Assembly: GCA_946811185.2 (NCBI GenBank) | Contig: OX328108.1 | Location: 22,515,239 to 22,579,238, forward strand | DNA length: 64,000 bases | Source: Hippopus hippopus | Taxonomy: Eukaryota; Mollusca; Bivalvia; Cardiida; Cardiidae | Reading direction: 5' to 3' | In this document: positions 21,201-27,725 of the stretch, piece after piece | Position numbering within the stretch: position 1 is the stretch's first letter | Layout: the number at the start of each line of letters is the position of its first letter | Made by a program: the position numbers and the translations under genes | The notes under the pieces: model-generated | Database searches by the model: none | What the model saw: the letters and a program-made list of their open reading frames with translations, nothing else | What the model was told of the DNA's origin: nothing

Positions 21201-22575
21201 TTGAATTGGGGCACTCAGAAGGGAAATTTTACTTCGTCAGCGTACTCAAGGTAAAATTCGCTTAACAAACGTTGGAATGGTAAAACTTTGCAGTATAATG
21301 AATTCGTTGTATGGTCAGGTGGCAGGGGACTTGGAAACTTGTTCAAGGCTGTGGTGAATCATGTCGCCACCTCGCCTTCGGCTCGGGGCGACATGATTCA
21401 CCTCAGCCGTGAACAAGTTTCCAAGTCCCCTGCCACCTGACCGTACAACTAATAATGTTTGCCTTGATGGCGGCTTGTATCGATGGACGCTGCCATTTTG
21501 GGTTTTGTGTTAAAAGTGTGGTTATGTATACTGGGCTTCCGAAAGGGAAACTGCTTTTACGTGGATTTTGCCAGTGTACAGGAATATATATTCGGGGCAT
21601 ACTATCTAATCAGATTGCGAGAAATTTCTTTGCAGTATAATAATTTGTTTTGTATCAATCATTTTAAAAGTTTTTCTAGTAATCTACCACGTACAACATT
21701 GAAATCTAAATTTATTGTCTGCAAGAATTTCACGAAATGACGAACACATGATAAAAATGCACAAACAATAAATTCAGACAACAAACATGTACGATTTAGT
21801 TATATAGCATTTATTTTATGAATTTCATTGACACACTGTGTACAATGTTGCAGACGAGGGTCAGCCATTTTTACAACAAGGTTACAGTGTTGTCGCAGAC
21901 GAGATTCCGCGGGCTCTACCACCGTCTGCTGTGACGTCACCAACATACGCCGAAATAGACGAGTGTAATGAATCTGGAGAGAAAGAGAAACCTAAACCAA
22001 AACGTACACCAGGTAATAAAAGGTCATTTGTGGATAATTCAAGGCGGAAACTTCCCGCAAAACCGGTAGATGACGATGGTAAGGCAAAAATATATTATGA
22101 AATAGACGACGCTGCAAAGGATGCCAGCACAGAAAAATCGTCGCTCGGAAACAAGAATAAAAAGACAAATAATGATGTAAAACAACCAGAGAAGAACTTG
22201 TACGGATACAAGTATGAAAAGAAATTATCCAATGCCAGTAATATATACGCTGAATGCGAAGATGTTCAAAACCATATGAACGATAAGGCCTACATGGACA
22301 TGACACATAAGCAAGAGGGCGATTACGTCCCTTTCTCTAAAAATACAAAAGACAAAGTGAATCAAACAAAAAGAATCTTGACAAAAGACAAACCAAACAG
22401 TCCGAAACACAATTCCCCGTATGTCGATTGTTCCAACTTAAAGAGACCGAGTGACTTCAAGAAGGTCATAGCACCAAAGGCCAAAAATGAGTCTCTGTCA
22501 AGCGACTCGGACTCAGACGATATATCAATGGTCGAAAATGAGTTATATGAGCCATTCGAATCAGCGAAAGTGTGA
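1..22575 (+). CDS. Single-pass transmembrane receptor-like gene, 3' part (six exons, 5' end outside window)
   Basis: I joined six exons (1-243, 16198-16317, 16758-16832, 18150-18222, 19937-20058, 21854-22575) because each has AG/GT borders and the reading phases match at every junction. In order the product has: a Cys-containing ectodomain end (five Cys over two exons, the last in LTCTV), a Ser/Thr/Asn-rich stalk, a ~20-residue hydrophobic helix followed by Arg/Lys (type I topology), and a ~280-residue cytoplasmic tail. The tail has repeated tyrosine motifs (YAEI, YYEI, YAEC, YMDM, YVPF, YVDC, LYEPF) and an acidic Ser cluster near the C-terminus. YxxM is a known binding motif for the PI3K p85 SH2 domain, and YxEI-type sites bind Src-family SH2 domains. 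A phosphotyrosine-signalling surface receptor is therefore inferred. The family and ligand are not recognised. Further exons inside the 16-kb intron cannot be excluded. Confidence 0.75.
244..1030. other. Start of the 16-kb receptor intron; CAT/ATC microsatellite
   Basis: No gene was recognised. Positions about 263-345 hold an imperfect CAT/ATC trinucleotide run. The rest is AT-rich intron. Confidence 0.5.
1031..3786. mobile_element. Foldback-type element with ~640-bp inverted arms
   Basis: The left arm (about 1031-1667) reappears reverse-complemented at about 3149-3786. Landmarks paired across the arms are GGCTTGCAACACGCGAAAAG at the outer ends, a hairpin built on GTCCGCGCAGGCT, the block CATCCCAGACATTCCGTGCG on the right arm with its complement on the left, and CCAGCTCCTG at the inner ends. 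Arms match at roughly 85% by eye with small indels. The ~1.5-kb centre (1668-3148) has no recognisable transposase. It holds a short duplication (TAGTTATGGA...CTTGTGCATGA, about 2897-2968) and a CAGA run near 3060. The outer ends match the small palindromic element at 15916-16187, so both belong to one family. An open frame across the left arm (948-1292) is judged not to be a gene. Confidence 0.75.
3817..3966 (+). repeat. MITE fragment, GCCATGCTCTG family
   Basis: This matches the 3' half of the full-length copy at 38567-38830 (AAAGTTTCGACC..., a CGCGGACTGCGCAGG hairpin, and the end CACAGAGCGTGGCTCA). Other partial copies lie near 18283-18360, 18950-19160, 23735-23905, 24866-25120, 26515-26720, 29255-29445, 30365-30611, 31276-31540 and 48690-48930. 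Confidence 0.6.
4262..5007 (+). repeat. MITE (GTGCAGTCTGATCTTG family) split by a second MITE
   Basis: The left part (4262-4377) and right part (about 4913-5007, ending TTAGTAGAATAAGGGTTAA) together match the order of the intact copies at 27726 and 38331. The intervening 4378-4912 begins CCCCTGTCACCCC and ends GTGTGACGGGTGTG. It is a relative of the element at 39875-40212 and shares the internal block TTTTGAGCAGGCTCAAAG. The nesting order is therefore readable: the second element inserted into the first. Confidence 0.6.
5010..5565. other. Intron sequence without recognised feature
   Basis: AT-rich sequence with a short CATCAT run near 5340. No gene or well-defined repeat was seen. Confidence 0.4.
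5567..5792 (+). repeat. Dimeric MITE (ACGACCCCTAACTC family), cut by the gypsy insertion
   Basis: Two tandem units occur here, each running from CCCTAACTCTCATATTAAAA through GGCCGAATAGCC. A monomer lies at 43312-43437 and another dimer at 44462-44701. The final few bases of the second unit lie beyond the retrotransposon, at 15064 onward, so the LTR element landed in the MITE's terminus. Confidence 0.65.
5789..5792 (+). repeat. Target site duplication GTAA, left
   Basis: GTAA directly precedes the 5' LTR and is repeated at 15060-15063 directly after the 3' LTR. A 4-bp duplication is usual for Ty3/gypsy integration. Confidence 0.85.
5793..6220 (+). repeat. 5' LTR of gypsy element
   Basis: Starts TGTGGCAGGG and ends ACCCTGTTATA, 428 bp. 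A TATATTTTT box lies at 5891-5899 and an AATAAA signal at 6105-6110. I found no base difference from the 3' LTR at 14632-15059. Confidence 0.95.
6224..6241 (+). promoter_or_regulatory. Primer-binding site, Lys-tRNA type
   Basis: TGGCGCCCAACGT begins 3 bases after the 5' LTR. It matches the first 13 bases of the primer site used by elements primed by Lys tRNA isoacceptor 1,2; the bases after that diverge. Confidence 0.8.
6242..8857 (+). promoter_or_regulatory. Unusually long gypsy leader with internal repeats
   Basis: There is a 2.6-kb untranslated stretch between primer site and gag. It holds a ~95-bp tandem duplication (about 7277-7353 and 7372-7447). A block of CCCTTTACT motifs (8301, 8340, 8359, 8411) is followed by a block of complementary AAAGGGAGGTAAT-like motifs (8496, 8561, 8613, 8673). 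Good splice signals are present: donor GTAAGT at 6615, and acceptors TTTCTTACAG ending 7478 and GATTTTTTCAG ending 8271. No long open frame was recognised. A spliced leader or structured packaging region is possible but unproven. Confidence 0.6.
8858..9937 (+). CDS. gag: Gag polyprotein of gypsy element
   Basis: 359 residues, ATG in good context (ACACCATGTC). It encodes the particle protein that packages element RNA in the cytoplasm. Residues about 60-240 look like a capsid-type retrotransposon Gag region (GDESKSDTSWETF...). A charged, probably coiled-coil stretch follows at about 250-280, then a basic linker. Two CCHC zinc knuckles (CX2CX4HX4C) are at residues 323-336 and 344-357, right at the C-terminus. 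The stop TAG (9935-9937) lies 1 base after a slippery heptamer, so a fraction of ribosomes should enter pol. No disruption was seen. Confidence 0.95.
   Translation: MSDTEESKIGMAAGGFSESDRKLIDAFHQLHIVPQVETSTDLLRFLSQFGKLVSDHDPSPSTTSHHFPKLSTFYGDESKSDTSWETFNYEITSLLTEKVFTKEQILLGIRRAVKGTAADILRRLGPGVTLEAVLQKFQSIYGTIESKESILRKFYSCQQLPKETITQYSTRLEEIYSQAVTLGALPQDDKILQRVLYHGLTTDIKHMATYKNDVIQDYDMFKIELRKIEADLTSSSQKQCHAQVNVDKKPSELGEIKELLQKLNERIDKIEKQQEDIKQNQGHSNQQKFRRQKQRGNYREDSHNQGGERKKRPLGSTTFVPTCFGCNGKGHMIKDCPNAVKRQCYNCQQYGHIAKDCPN
9922..14373 (+). CDS. pol: Pol polyprotein: protease, RT, RNase H, integrase, charged tail
   Basis: The pol frame is open from 9922 (after an in-frame TAA at 9919) and overlaps the end of gag in the -1 frame. 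About 1,480 codons follow the frameshift site. Domains: aspartic protease (DTGS, Asp codon 10054); reverse transcriptase (FGLTNAPATYQ, catalytic YLDD 11404-11415); RNase H (HTDASG near 11878, then LTDNNP, then DADG); integrase with His/His zinc ligands near 12634 and Cys codons 12742 and 12751; and catalytic Asp 12835, Asp 13012, Glu 13120 (35 residues between the last two). A GPY/F-like module ends in LHRNHLFP. The last ~240 residues are rich in Glu, Arg and Lys and end in a hydrophobic segment. A TTG at 10129 is not the start: the protease lies upstream of it. Confidence 0.95.
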   Translation, partial: RLPKLVCASVGGSHLGTGKKDPKLVGNTNEVSIQIENTRANALVDTGSCISTVSESFYKDNLSGVEIQPLDNIIKVECADGQPLPYSGYIEADLTVLDGVPKSSTTSCLFLVTPDTNYSSSTPVILGTNILDVLLQECQHNFGHQFLQCAALQTPWYLAFRGLVLRDRELRKNGYQIAIIRSAELQKIILGPNETRTIKGLTDKEIGHPKTTALLHESLDSSLPDFVDISPEVIDYEHGKTKVVNVTISNVTTNSVVISPKTILCELQPVKVEDIEDHIENIEENEILKQVHIDTNKKLDPDQLGNINSLLLKHIDIFSTGESDIGFCDKIKHRIDLTDDTPFKQKTRRIPPAMVSEVRQHIEQLLSTGIIRKSKSPWSSNVVLVRKRNGKLRMCVDYRMLNKRSVKDAYALPKIEEIFDVLQGSKYFSTIDMKSGYHQIEVEEIHKERTAFSVSNLGFFEYVKMPFGLTNAPATYQRLMEECLGDYNMTICVIYLDDLIIFSDTFEEHLRRLDLVLTRLKECKLKLSPEKCFFIQDKVPFLGHIVSENGVETDPSKIDKIRNWPTPTNGDELRSFLAFCGYYRRFIKDFSKITRPLADLLPPTTFKKNSAKTKPWTWTENEQHVFEHLKEILTNPPILAYPDFTKPFELHTDASGKGLGAVLYQSDGKHKRVVAYASRALNKAERNYSAYKLEFLALKWAVTEKFSEYLAINHFTVLTDNNPLTYVLTTAKLDATGQRWASALGEFDFDIQYRSGMNNADADGMSRYPHERVQELGSEIVEMKNDVVKAICSNTDTNPLIETICTHINIIDATDDMGQTMAQIELREIRKQQRQDNVIERWRIAVIDRRIPTKNLTKEDIIMRKQFRHFTMKRGILYRTIKDEGETVEQLVLPKCYRNDVLKGLHNDIGHPGRDRTISLLRERFFWPGMTKDAEEWIENCDRCVRRKCGADIRAPLVNVNTSYPLELVCMDYLTLEPSKGGICNILVITDHFTKFAMAIPTKNQTAKTTADAFYNNFILHYGIPTRIHSDQGANFESNILKELCHLTNMEKSRTSIYHPQGNAGPERFNRTLLGMLGTLENEQKTDWKKYINSLVYAYNCTPQSSTKHSPFEIMFGRKPKLPIDSIFEQVTENSNRTTKEYIEDLQHRMETTRKIVLKHLDAAKDKQKAEYDKKARAAKFSIGERVLVKVLAFEGKHKIQDRFEEDIYTVVEQPNKRIPVYRVRSETSNTVKTLHRNHLFPIGDRKMEKPVPKKRLSLEKGNKEVATERDEKERRKSEQRKGFETKKDEDSSDESDEETVAVGPRFVRGTNLHGDAHESMEIRRDRCAEDEVKEDTSEERHGSESHHEFEREQNTVEKEAAETVDEEERLLPNEEEDHQRQREVHHSVEIEDRQNEGRERERQRDRNPVTREERKNTPTPIPRRSQREKRAPKWFDSYQMQQISIRPQHDSRLEALSILTSSGILDQIDRNVAYSILDSIIK
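9928..9986 (+). promoter_or_regulatory. -1 ribosomal frameshift signal: slippery heptamer plus candidate pseudoknot
   Basis: CCCAAAC (9928-9934) sits in gag register as C CCA AAC, the canonical X XXY YYZ pattern, directly before the gag stop. Six bases later a 6-bp stem can form (GTGCCT 9941-9946 with AGGCAC 9966-9971). Its loop GGGTC (9955-9959) can pair with GACCC (9982-9986), giving an H-type pseudoknot. The pol frame is exactly the -1 frame and is closed upstream of 9922. Heptamer and frame are seen directly; the folded structure is inference. Confidence 0.85.
14619..14631 (+). promoter_or_regulatory. Polypurine tract of gypsy element
   Basis: GAGCAGGGAAGGA is a purine-rich run directly before the 3' LTR, the expected plus-strand primer site. 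A second purine run (GGAGGGGAGGAA) lies near 14466. Confidence 0.7.
14632..15059 (+). repeat. 3' LTR of gypsy element
   Basis: 428 bp, read as identical to 5793-6220, with its AATAAA at 14944-14949. It is followed by the second GTAA target copy at 15060-15063. Confidence 0.95.
15090..15225 (+). repeat. MITE remnant, palindromic AGAAAATGCTGG family
   Basis: Contains GGGAGAAAATGTTGATTACC and its inverse ACCAGCATTTTCTCATTTTC, and ends GTTGTAAAGAGTT. It is related to the full copy at 46526-46754. Confidence 0.55.
15337..15353 (+). repeat. Poly-G run
   Basis: An uninterrupted G homopolymer follows a T run. Homopolymers this long are error-prone in sequencing, so its length is uncertain. Confidence 0.6.
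15360..15915. other. Intron sequence without recognised feature
   Basis: AT-rich intron sequence. No gene or defined repeat was recognised. Confidence 0.4.
15916..16187. mobile_element. Palindromic MITE related to the 1031-3786 foldback element
   Basis: The ends are GGCCTGCAACACGCGAAAAG and, inverted, CTTTTCGAGTGTTGCAAGCC. Each ~110-bp arm carries a further small hairpin (AGCCTGCGCAG...CGCAGGCT). The right end stops about 10 bases before the receptor exon at 16198, so it supplies the sequence just upstream of that exon's splice acceptor. Confidence 0.7.
16198..16317 (+). CDS. Receptor ectodomain exon
   Basis: Acceptor CTATTGATTGCCAG ends at 16197 and a GTATGT donor starts at 16318. The exon has 2 + 117 + 1 bases, so both flanking introns are phase 1, typical of exons for extracellular modules. 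The translation runs VPVDDLRY...GLTCTVTAKS...EFNQT. An in-frame TGA at 16188 stops the frame just upstream, which fits a splice boundary here. The CTVT segment resembles the second-Cys strand of an Ig-like domain; this is only suggestive. Confidence 0.65.
16388..16460 (+). repeat. Fragment of GTGCAGTCTGATCTTG-family MITE
   Basis: TAGATCAAGATCAGACAGC followed by its inverse. Similar isolated hairpin pieces occur near 19789-19870, 23555-23640, 26770-26830, 28488-28560, 32180-32260, 36900-37020, 43990-44050, 44330-44420 and 63430-63520. Confidence 0.6.
16758..16832 (+). CDS. Receptor juxtamembrane stalk exon
   Basis: 75 bases between TCCTTTTGAGCAG and GTATGA, again phase 1 on both sides (2 + 72 + 1). 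It encodes a short hydrophilic stretch (SEDDIFNTTEVS...EKQY) with one N-glycosylation sequon (NTT). Both joins keep the frame: GGT to the previous exon and GAC to the membrane exon. Confidence 0.7.
16905..17197 (-). mobile_element. tRNA-derived SINE, minus strand
   Basis: Read on the minus strand it starts with a tRNA-like head (GATGGAGCAGTTGGTAGCG, then GGTTCCAATTCCC as B box). The body that follows (ATTTCTTTCCGAGGATTGAT) is shared with the copies at 29472-29772 and 34686-34798. It ends in a degraded GCGTTTA tail. Confidence 0.75.
17240..18149. other. Receptor intron, nothing recognised
   Basis: AT-rich intron between the stalk exon and the membrane exon. A G-rich stretch (GGGGGAGGGGAGGGGG) lies near 17876. 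No coding exon with matching phase was found. Confidence 0.4.
18150..18222 (+). CDS. Receptor transmembrane exon
   Basis: 73 bases between CTCATTTCAG and GTAAGA. It encodes LYIGLAVLAVFLIAVV plus IIVQIYLR, a single hydrophobic helix followed by Arg that continues as RKCRGRG in the next exon. This fits a stop-transfer anchor with the C-terminus in the cytoplasm. Confidence 0.85.
18365..18945. other. Receptor intron, nothing recognised
   Basis: No coding exon or defined repeat was recognised between the two MITE fragments near 18283 and 18950. Confidence 0.35.
19460..19745 (+). mobile_element. tRNA-derived SINE, plus strand
   Basis: The tRNA-like head has an A box (TAGCTCAGTTGATAGAGC) and a B box (GGGTTCGGTTCCCAC). 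The distinct body contains CAGACAAGACGTTAAATCGA and TATTAAAGAACCAGAGGTAA. The body differs from that of the 29472 family, so at least two SINE families are present. It is not a functional tRNA gene: the anticodon arm region is enlarged. Confidence 0.7.
19937..20058 (+). CDS. Receptor membrane-proximal cytoplasmic exon
   Basis: 122 bases between TTGGTTACAG and GTAGGT (1 + 120 + 1). It begins with basic residues (KCRGRGE), then a Ser/Asn-rich run (SHKSSLSNSNSQTN), then EIQKRPLPE. The basic start directly after the membrane helix supports cytoplasmic placement. Confidence 0.75.
20290..21645. repeat. Interleaved long inverted repeats (foldback cluster)
   Basis: Three palindromic systems overlap. 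About 20360-20600 pairs with 21150-21335 (shared CCCCAATTCAATGAAAA and TGACGTCACT). About 20935-21120 pairs with 21450-21645 (shared ATTATACTGCAAAGAAATTT and CAGTTTCCCTTTCGG). A near-perfect hairpin lies at about 21304-21450 around CGCCTTCGGCTCGGGGCG, with arms GGTCAGGTGGCAGGGGACTT. It lies in the last receptor intron. No transposase was seen. Confidence 0.65.
21854..22575 (+). CDS. Receptor cytoplasmic tail, last coding exon
   Basis: Acceptor GTACAATGTTGCAG ends at 21853; the stop TGA is 22573-22575. 239 residues, hydrophilic and probably disordered, with spaced tyrosine motifs YAEI, YYEI, YAEC, YMDM, YVPF, YVDC and LYEPF and a Pro-rich basic stretch (KPKPKRTP). SDSDSDD is followed by VENELYEPF near the C-terminus. 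YMDM fits the YxxM recruitment motif for PI3K. The open frame reads upstream to about 21838, but that part is intron. Confidence 0.85.
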
Positions 22576-22641
22576 TAACTGCAAACAAAAAATGTGTTCC
22601 AACTGTTTAGTGACAATTTGGTATCTTACAATATAATTCAG

Positions 22642-22999
22642 GGCCCAGATTTACGAAAAAACTTTAGTCTCTTATTTTACTCAAATCTACTAACGGAATT
22701 CCTTTCCGACTTAAGTTGAGTTCGTTCTTAGAGATGCATTTCACAAAATTTAATAGACTTAAGTAACGTTCTTTAATACTGAGCTAACTCAACGTTTCAG
22801 GCTGAAGTTAGCAAAATAATGGACTTAAGTCTGTTATCTGAGATAAGTCAGTTTATCTTGCTCAGTTGAATAGGATTTGAGAGTATTACTACAATCTGTA
22901 AATGACAGTAAATTGCGTCTCAAATAAGGAACTCAACTTAAGTCAGAACCGTAGACCTTAAGTAGACTTGAGTTGAATGAAAGACTTGAATTTTTTCTT
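22642..22999. mobile_element. MITE with GGGCCC-starting terminal inverted repeats
   Basis: Begins GGGCCCAGATTTACGAA and ends TTCGTGAAACCGGGCCC, which is inverted and imperfect. The inside is rich in ACTTAAGT-type motifs. It lies just beyond the receptor stop codon and may be part of the 3' UTR. Confidence 0.6.
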
Positions 23000-25440
23000 C
23001 GTGAAACCGGGCCCAGTTGCTTAACCCTTCAGCGCAAAATACATAATCTCAGAGGTCAAAATACAATGAATTTATTTCATGCGTTCCGGTAGTTTATCGA
23101 GAAATATCGGTGAAATATTTTTCGATATTTCATGGTTACGACCGGTGAAAATACCAATTTTTATATTTTAACTCTTCAATTGAAGGCGGAAACAGTTGTT
23201 CCCGCGCACTAGTTACCTAGGTAAAATGTGCGTGCCTCACAACCAGATGGAAATATGACGTAATTTACCTTACATTTCTCGCGCTTGACGTAATATTGTA
23301 TGCGTTGCTATGCGGAGGGGGTACGCCAGCGGGGAATAACCGAAAAGAAATGTACTGGATTTTTATTAAGTTCCCCCCAGAAAGGGTGAAAAGCATGAAA
23401 TAAATAGAATATTTGTTTTTTTCGGTGAAAGATCGAAATTTATTTCATCGAGTGAACATCATTGGTAATATTTTCACGAGTGGTGCATTCTACAAATATC
23501 CTCTCTCTCTTATACTGAAAAAAGGCTATCTGATAGGGTAGAAGCGGACAGTAAAGACTTAAGATCAGACAGCACGTTTTGTGCAGTAAGACCTTGATCG
23601 ATGCTGTCCACAAAAGTCTCTGTTCGCCTCTGAATCGCTGTAATGGCAAACGATATTACTATGATTAATTTTTTTTGTTTTCGTTGCAATTTTTTTCTTA
23701 TGGCGTCCTCTTGTTCCAAATACATTTGAGTCATGCAGTCCGCTCAGGATGACCAGTGCCGAAACTTTTTGCTTTTAGTAAATTTTCTGCATGTTCAAGG
23801 ACCATTCTACCAAAGGATTCAGCCGGTTGTGAGACAAAATGAATTTTACGAAACTTTAATTATGTGAGGAACTGCTTGGTATAATGGACCACGGAAATAC
23901 ATTAAGCCCACTTTTGCCAGAGCATGACCCATTTCAAATGTTTTCACAATAATACTGTACCAAAACCTTATGCCAGATTGTGAAAATTAGAAAAGATAGC
24001 ACAACCCTGAGCAAGATATTCTTTTCTAGTTTCTGGTCAAATTATCTTTTAAAATGAGGATTTTTTGTTTTCTAGATGGTGCTCGAGAATTCTTGTCAAT
24101 AGCTTTAATGAAAAAAAGAATTATGTTTTTCGAGTAATTCTGACCAAAAAAATTATTTCCATTATTACATAACGGTATAAGACGACTTTTTGTGGAGCAG
24201 AAAACAGACTTTGAAAACATTCTAAAAAAGAGGGAGCAGATGCTTTTAACAAAGAACTGCTTGTTTTCCCACAGTGTCAACCATATGAAAGAACAATGAC
24301 ATTTCCTTCCCTTTACTTTTTTTTAAATCTTCGTAAAAGATTTCAGTGCTTATAAGTTTGGTTTTAGAATCGCATGTAAAGTACCTCGTTATGGGTTAAC
24401 CCTTAACCAAAAAATCCCGTGTTTTTACGACCCTTAAGGGGAAGACTCGTGAAAACTTTGTAGAAAAAGGAAAAAATGGTGGTGACTAGCATTTTCTCCT
24501 TTTTCCACAACGTTTTTTACCCTTTCGAAGACAAATCCAATCGTATGAGTCAAATTTGATTTAGCGCCATCAAATGCTTTTAATTTGATAAAGTCTAACA
24601 GAGCTCCAGATAAGGCGGAGTGATGGTATTTTAAATCCATTATTACACTTTCAAACCCTATGTTGTGGGTACTCATTAGAATCGTCTCGTTGAGACGATT
24701 CTAATGAGTATCCATAACGTAGGGTTTGGTGCAGAATAATTCATATTTTTTAATTTTAAAATCAAAATCACCCCCTCTATCTGGAGCTCTGGTCTAAAGT
24801 TTGACGTATGATAACGGGTTAAAACCGATTCAACTCCGACTTCAACAATTATGACACATGTAAATGAGCAATGTTCTGGCAAAAGGGAGCTAAATGCATC
24901 TCCGAGATCCATAATACCAAGCAGGTCATCACATAATCATGGACCGATAAAGTCCACGCTGTCTAACAACAGACTGAATCCTAAGCTAGGCTGGTCCTTT
25001 GACATGCAGAAAACTGACCAATAACAAGAAGTTTCGACCCAGATCAGCCTGCGCGAACTGCGCAGGCTGACCTGGGTCGATACTTTTTGCAGAAGTATTA
25101 AACTACCTTTTCACAGAGCAGTGCTGAATAATTGTTTGGTGCATTTTCGGTACATATTTTATCTATAATTGTTTTGGTTCCCACATTTGCTGAGGTCATA
25201 CCAAAAATGGCATGTTTACGTATTATATAGTTGTTACTGTTAAATATATTGTTATTGTATCTAATGAGACCAATAGTTATAGACTGACAAACGGTTATTA
25301 AAATGCATCATCTTTTATAGGGTTATCGTTTTGTTTATCAGAACTATATTGTTTATTTTATCATCATCATCATCAGTAGCAGTTTCAGCATCAGCAGCAA
25401 TAACAACGACAACAAAGAGATCATCGTCATCATCAGCATA
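23000..25440. other. Intergenic repeat-rich stretch
   Basis: No gene was recognised. It contains a block shared with 47100-47180 in inverse order (GATCGAAATTTATTTCATCG, near 23430), hairpin pieces near 23555, MITE remnants near 23735-23905 and 24866-25120, and an AGAAAATGCTGG-family remnant at about 24406-24700. AATAAA near 23400 could serve the receptor mRNA, but this is weak. Confidence 0.4.
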
Positions 25441-25447
25441 TATTATT

Positions 25448-25736
25448 AACCCCCGCCGAAGGCGGAGGGATAAAGTTTTAGCGTTGTCCGTCCGTCCGTC
25501 CTTCCGTCCGTCCGTCCGTGTGTCCGTCCGGGATAATATCTCCAATACCATTGGACGGAATTTCGTGAAACTTTATACATGTGTACAATAACCTATTCCG
25601 CCGATATTCTTTTTTTTTATTCATTTTTTGATTCGATGCAAAACGGCAGACTGGGAGCGATTTTGAGTTACGCGGTCACGTAAATTTTTGAAAAGGTCTT
25701 TTTCGGCGGGGGATATCATTTCCACAAAATTGCTTG
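25448..25736 (+). mobile_element. HINE-like (non-autonomous Helentron) element
   Basis: Perfect 11-bp subterminal inverted repeats lie near the ends: CCCCCGCCGAA at 25450-25460 and TTCGGCGGGGG at 25702-25712. A CCGT microsatellite occupies 25488-25530. The 3' end is AAATTGCTTG followed by TT. Subterminal repeats, an internal microsatellite and a T-rich target are features of Helentron-associated interspersed elements; the assignment is inference. The organisation parallels the element at 58449-59074. Confidence 0.6.
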
Positions 25737-25739
25737 TTA

Positions 25740-27170
25740 TTATTATTATTATTATCATCATTCTTATTATTCGATCAAAATGTTTCAAAGCCTTTTTCTT
25801 CGGCTTCAGTGTCTTTTTTAGCTGTGATATCATTTTAGCCGTGGTGGCTTTTCACCTATCCAATGGACAGAAACTGGAAATGACACCCTGTCCAATGTAT
25901 TGCTTTCCCACACAAAAACAAAATAAACTTAGAGGTCAGTGATGACAATCATCGAACAAAAAATTAGTTAGCCGGAAGATTTGAACCTGCCTATTCCTCT
26001 TTAACGTGCCTTTTACCTTTACTAAAATGTAATTCACTGTTTCTAACAATACTTTTACTCTTTTTTATAATGCAGTTTTGCTCTTTTACTCTATCTTCTA
26101 GTAGGAATGTAATTCAGAGTAGTTTGTGAATACAAGCAGGGCCCATATTCACCAATCATTCTGAGTCCTTAGTTATATTTTAGATTTAGAAACTAATACA
26201 ATATTGGATTGGCAAGACATTTCTTTTTTTACGCAGTTATGCATCTACTTTGACACGAAATTTTAACTGATACGCTCCCACTGCGGAATGTGGGCACCGC
26301 CTGCGATGCTCTCTATTTTTTTTTACACGACATATAATGATAATTTTGAAAAACCTTTTAAAGTTGTGTCAATATTTCAGAATCTTTGTTATATCCGTGC
26401 CTTGAAGTGGAGTTTCCGACTGATGTTGCGTTAGGACGCAAACTCGTTTTACGTACTAAAACTATGTAATTTATTTACGGATAAATACTTTCTTTTCAAA
26501 ATAAGATTATTTATATGAGTCATGCGTTGTGAAAAGGTGGTTTTAAGCGCCCGCAAAAAGTACCTGCCCATTGGAGCATGCGCATTCCGCGTAGGTTGAC
26601 TTAGATCGAAACTTTTTGCGATTGCACAATTTTCTGTATGACAAAGAACCTTTCTACCTCATGATTCAGTCGGTTGTTAGATAAGAAATTCGTATAATGA
26701 ACGACTTTGCTTGGTATAATGCATTATTAAGTTGCATTAACCTACTCAAGTTGAGTGGGAAAGACTCAAGTTGTTTTTGTGGACAGTGCAGATCGAGAAC
26801 GTGCAGTCTGATCTTGGATCTACACATTCCACTATTTTGTTGCATATTCTGGCCAAATCAACTTTGAAACGACAATATTTCAGATGTTTTTTCCAACTGT
26901 AACAGGTCCATTTCATCAATTCAGCGCTCCAAGGGTTAACTCTTTACCAGACAACAAAATTTTAGACTTGTCCAACATGAAAGCATTTGCAGACGACAAA
27001 ATAAACGTGACTCAAAAATTGAAACCTGACGTTAGAAGAGTAGAAAACATGGTGGGAAAAGGAGAAAAAAATGTTTTAAGAAGGCTTCTTCCTCTGGGTC
27101 GTAAAAACCAGGGATTGTTTGGTAAAGGGTTAAGCCCCCTTTATCAGAGGCTTTACGAGGGACTAGGTCG
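25740..27170. other. Intergenic, MITE remnants only
   Basis: Contains an ATT run near 25738, a GCCCATATTCACCAA remnant (26138), GCCATGCTCTG-family pieces (about 26515-26720), a hairpin fragment (26770-26830) and an AACTCTTTACC-family piece (26935-27135). No gene was recognised. Confidence 0.4.
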
Positions 27171-27177
27171 GTTATCA

Positions 27178-27430
27178 ACCCTGATAGCTCAGTCCACAAA
27201 GTTAAGGGATTGAAATGGCGGGGTCCCTGGTTCAAAATGTCTTGTCAGCCTATTTCTTGGCCAGGATTGATGATAACTACTGCAGCATATTTGAATCTTC
27301 TATCACCGCTGTTCATTCTGTGTCGGCGATATTTATGTGGGAAAACAGTCAGTGGCTTGTGAAGAAGACTCTGCGAAGTACTATCTCTCTCCGTAAACAT
27401 GCTAAGGTGTTCTAGGTCCCAACTGAAAGA
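27178..27430 (+). mobile_element. tRNA-derived SINE, degraded
   Basis: The head CTGATAGCTCAGTCC and the box-B-like GGTCCCTGGTTCAAAA are followed by the ATTGATGATAACTACTG and CAGTCAGTGGCTTGTGAAG body shared with 29472-29772. The tail is lost. Confidence 0.55.
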
Positions 27431-27725
27431 CTTCCTAAAAAGACTAAGTATTTCGAGGTTGTTTTATAGATAAATACGTCGGTTGTTATGGGAACGGAGT
27501 GTCAATGTACCATAATTAATTACAGTATTTTCTCATTTCACAACCAAATTTTTGAACGAGTGAAGCATTATCGGCCATAAATAAATAAGAAAAAGGAAAA
27601 AAAAAGAGATAAATTTAATGCCAAACAACGATCTACAAAGTCACCACAGAACAAATTCATCCCACATGTATACATTATTGCTGTTGATGATACTACAAAG
27701 TATAAATGTGCCTTTGCACTCCAAA

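Noticed and set aside
25331..25591. Ser/Arg-rich open frame near 25.4 kb
   Set aside because: Composed of an ATC-type repeat and the CCGT microsatellite of the HINE-like element.
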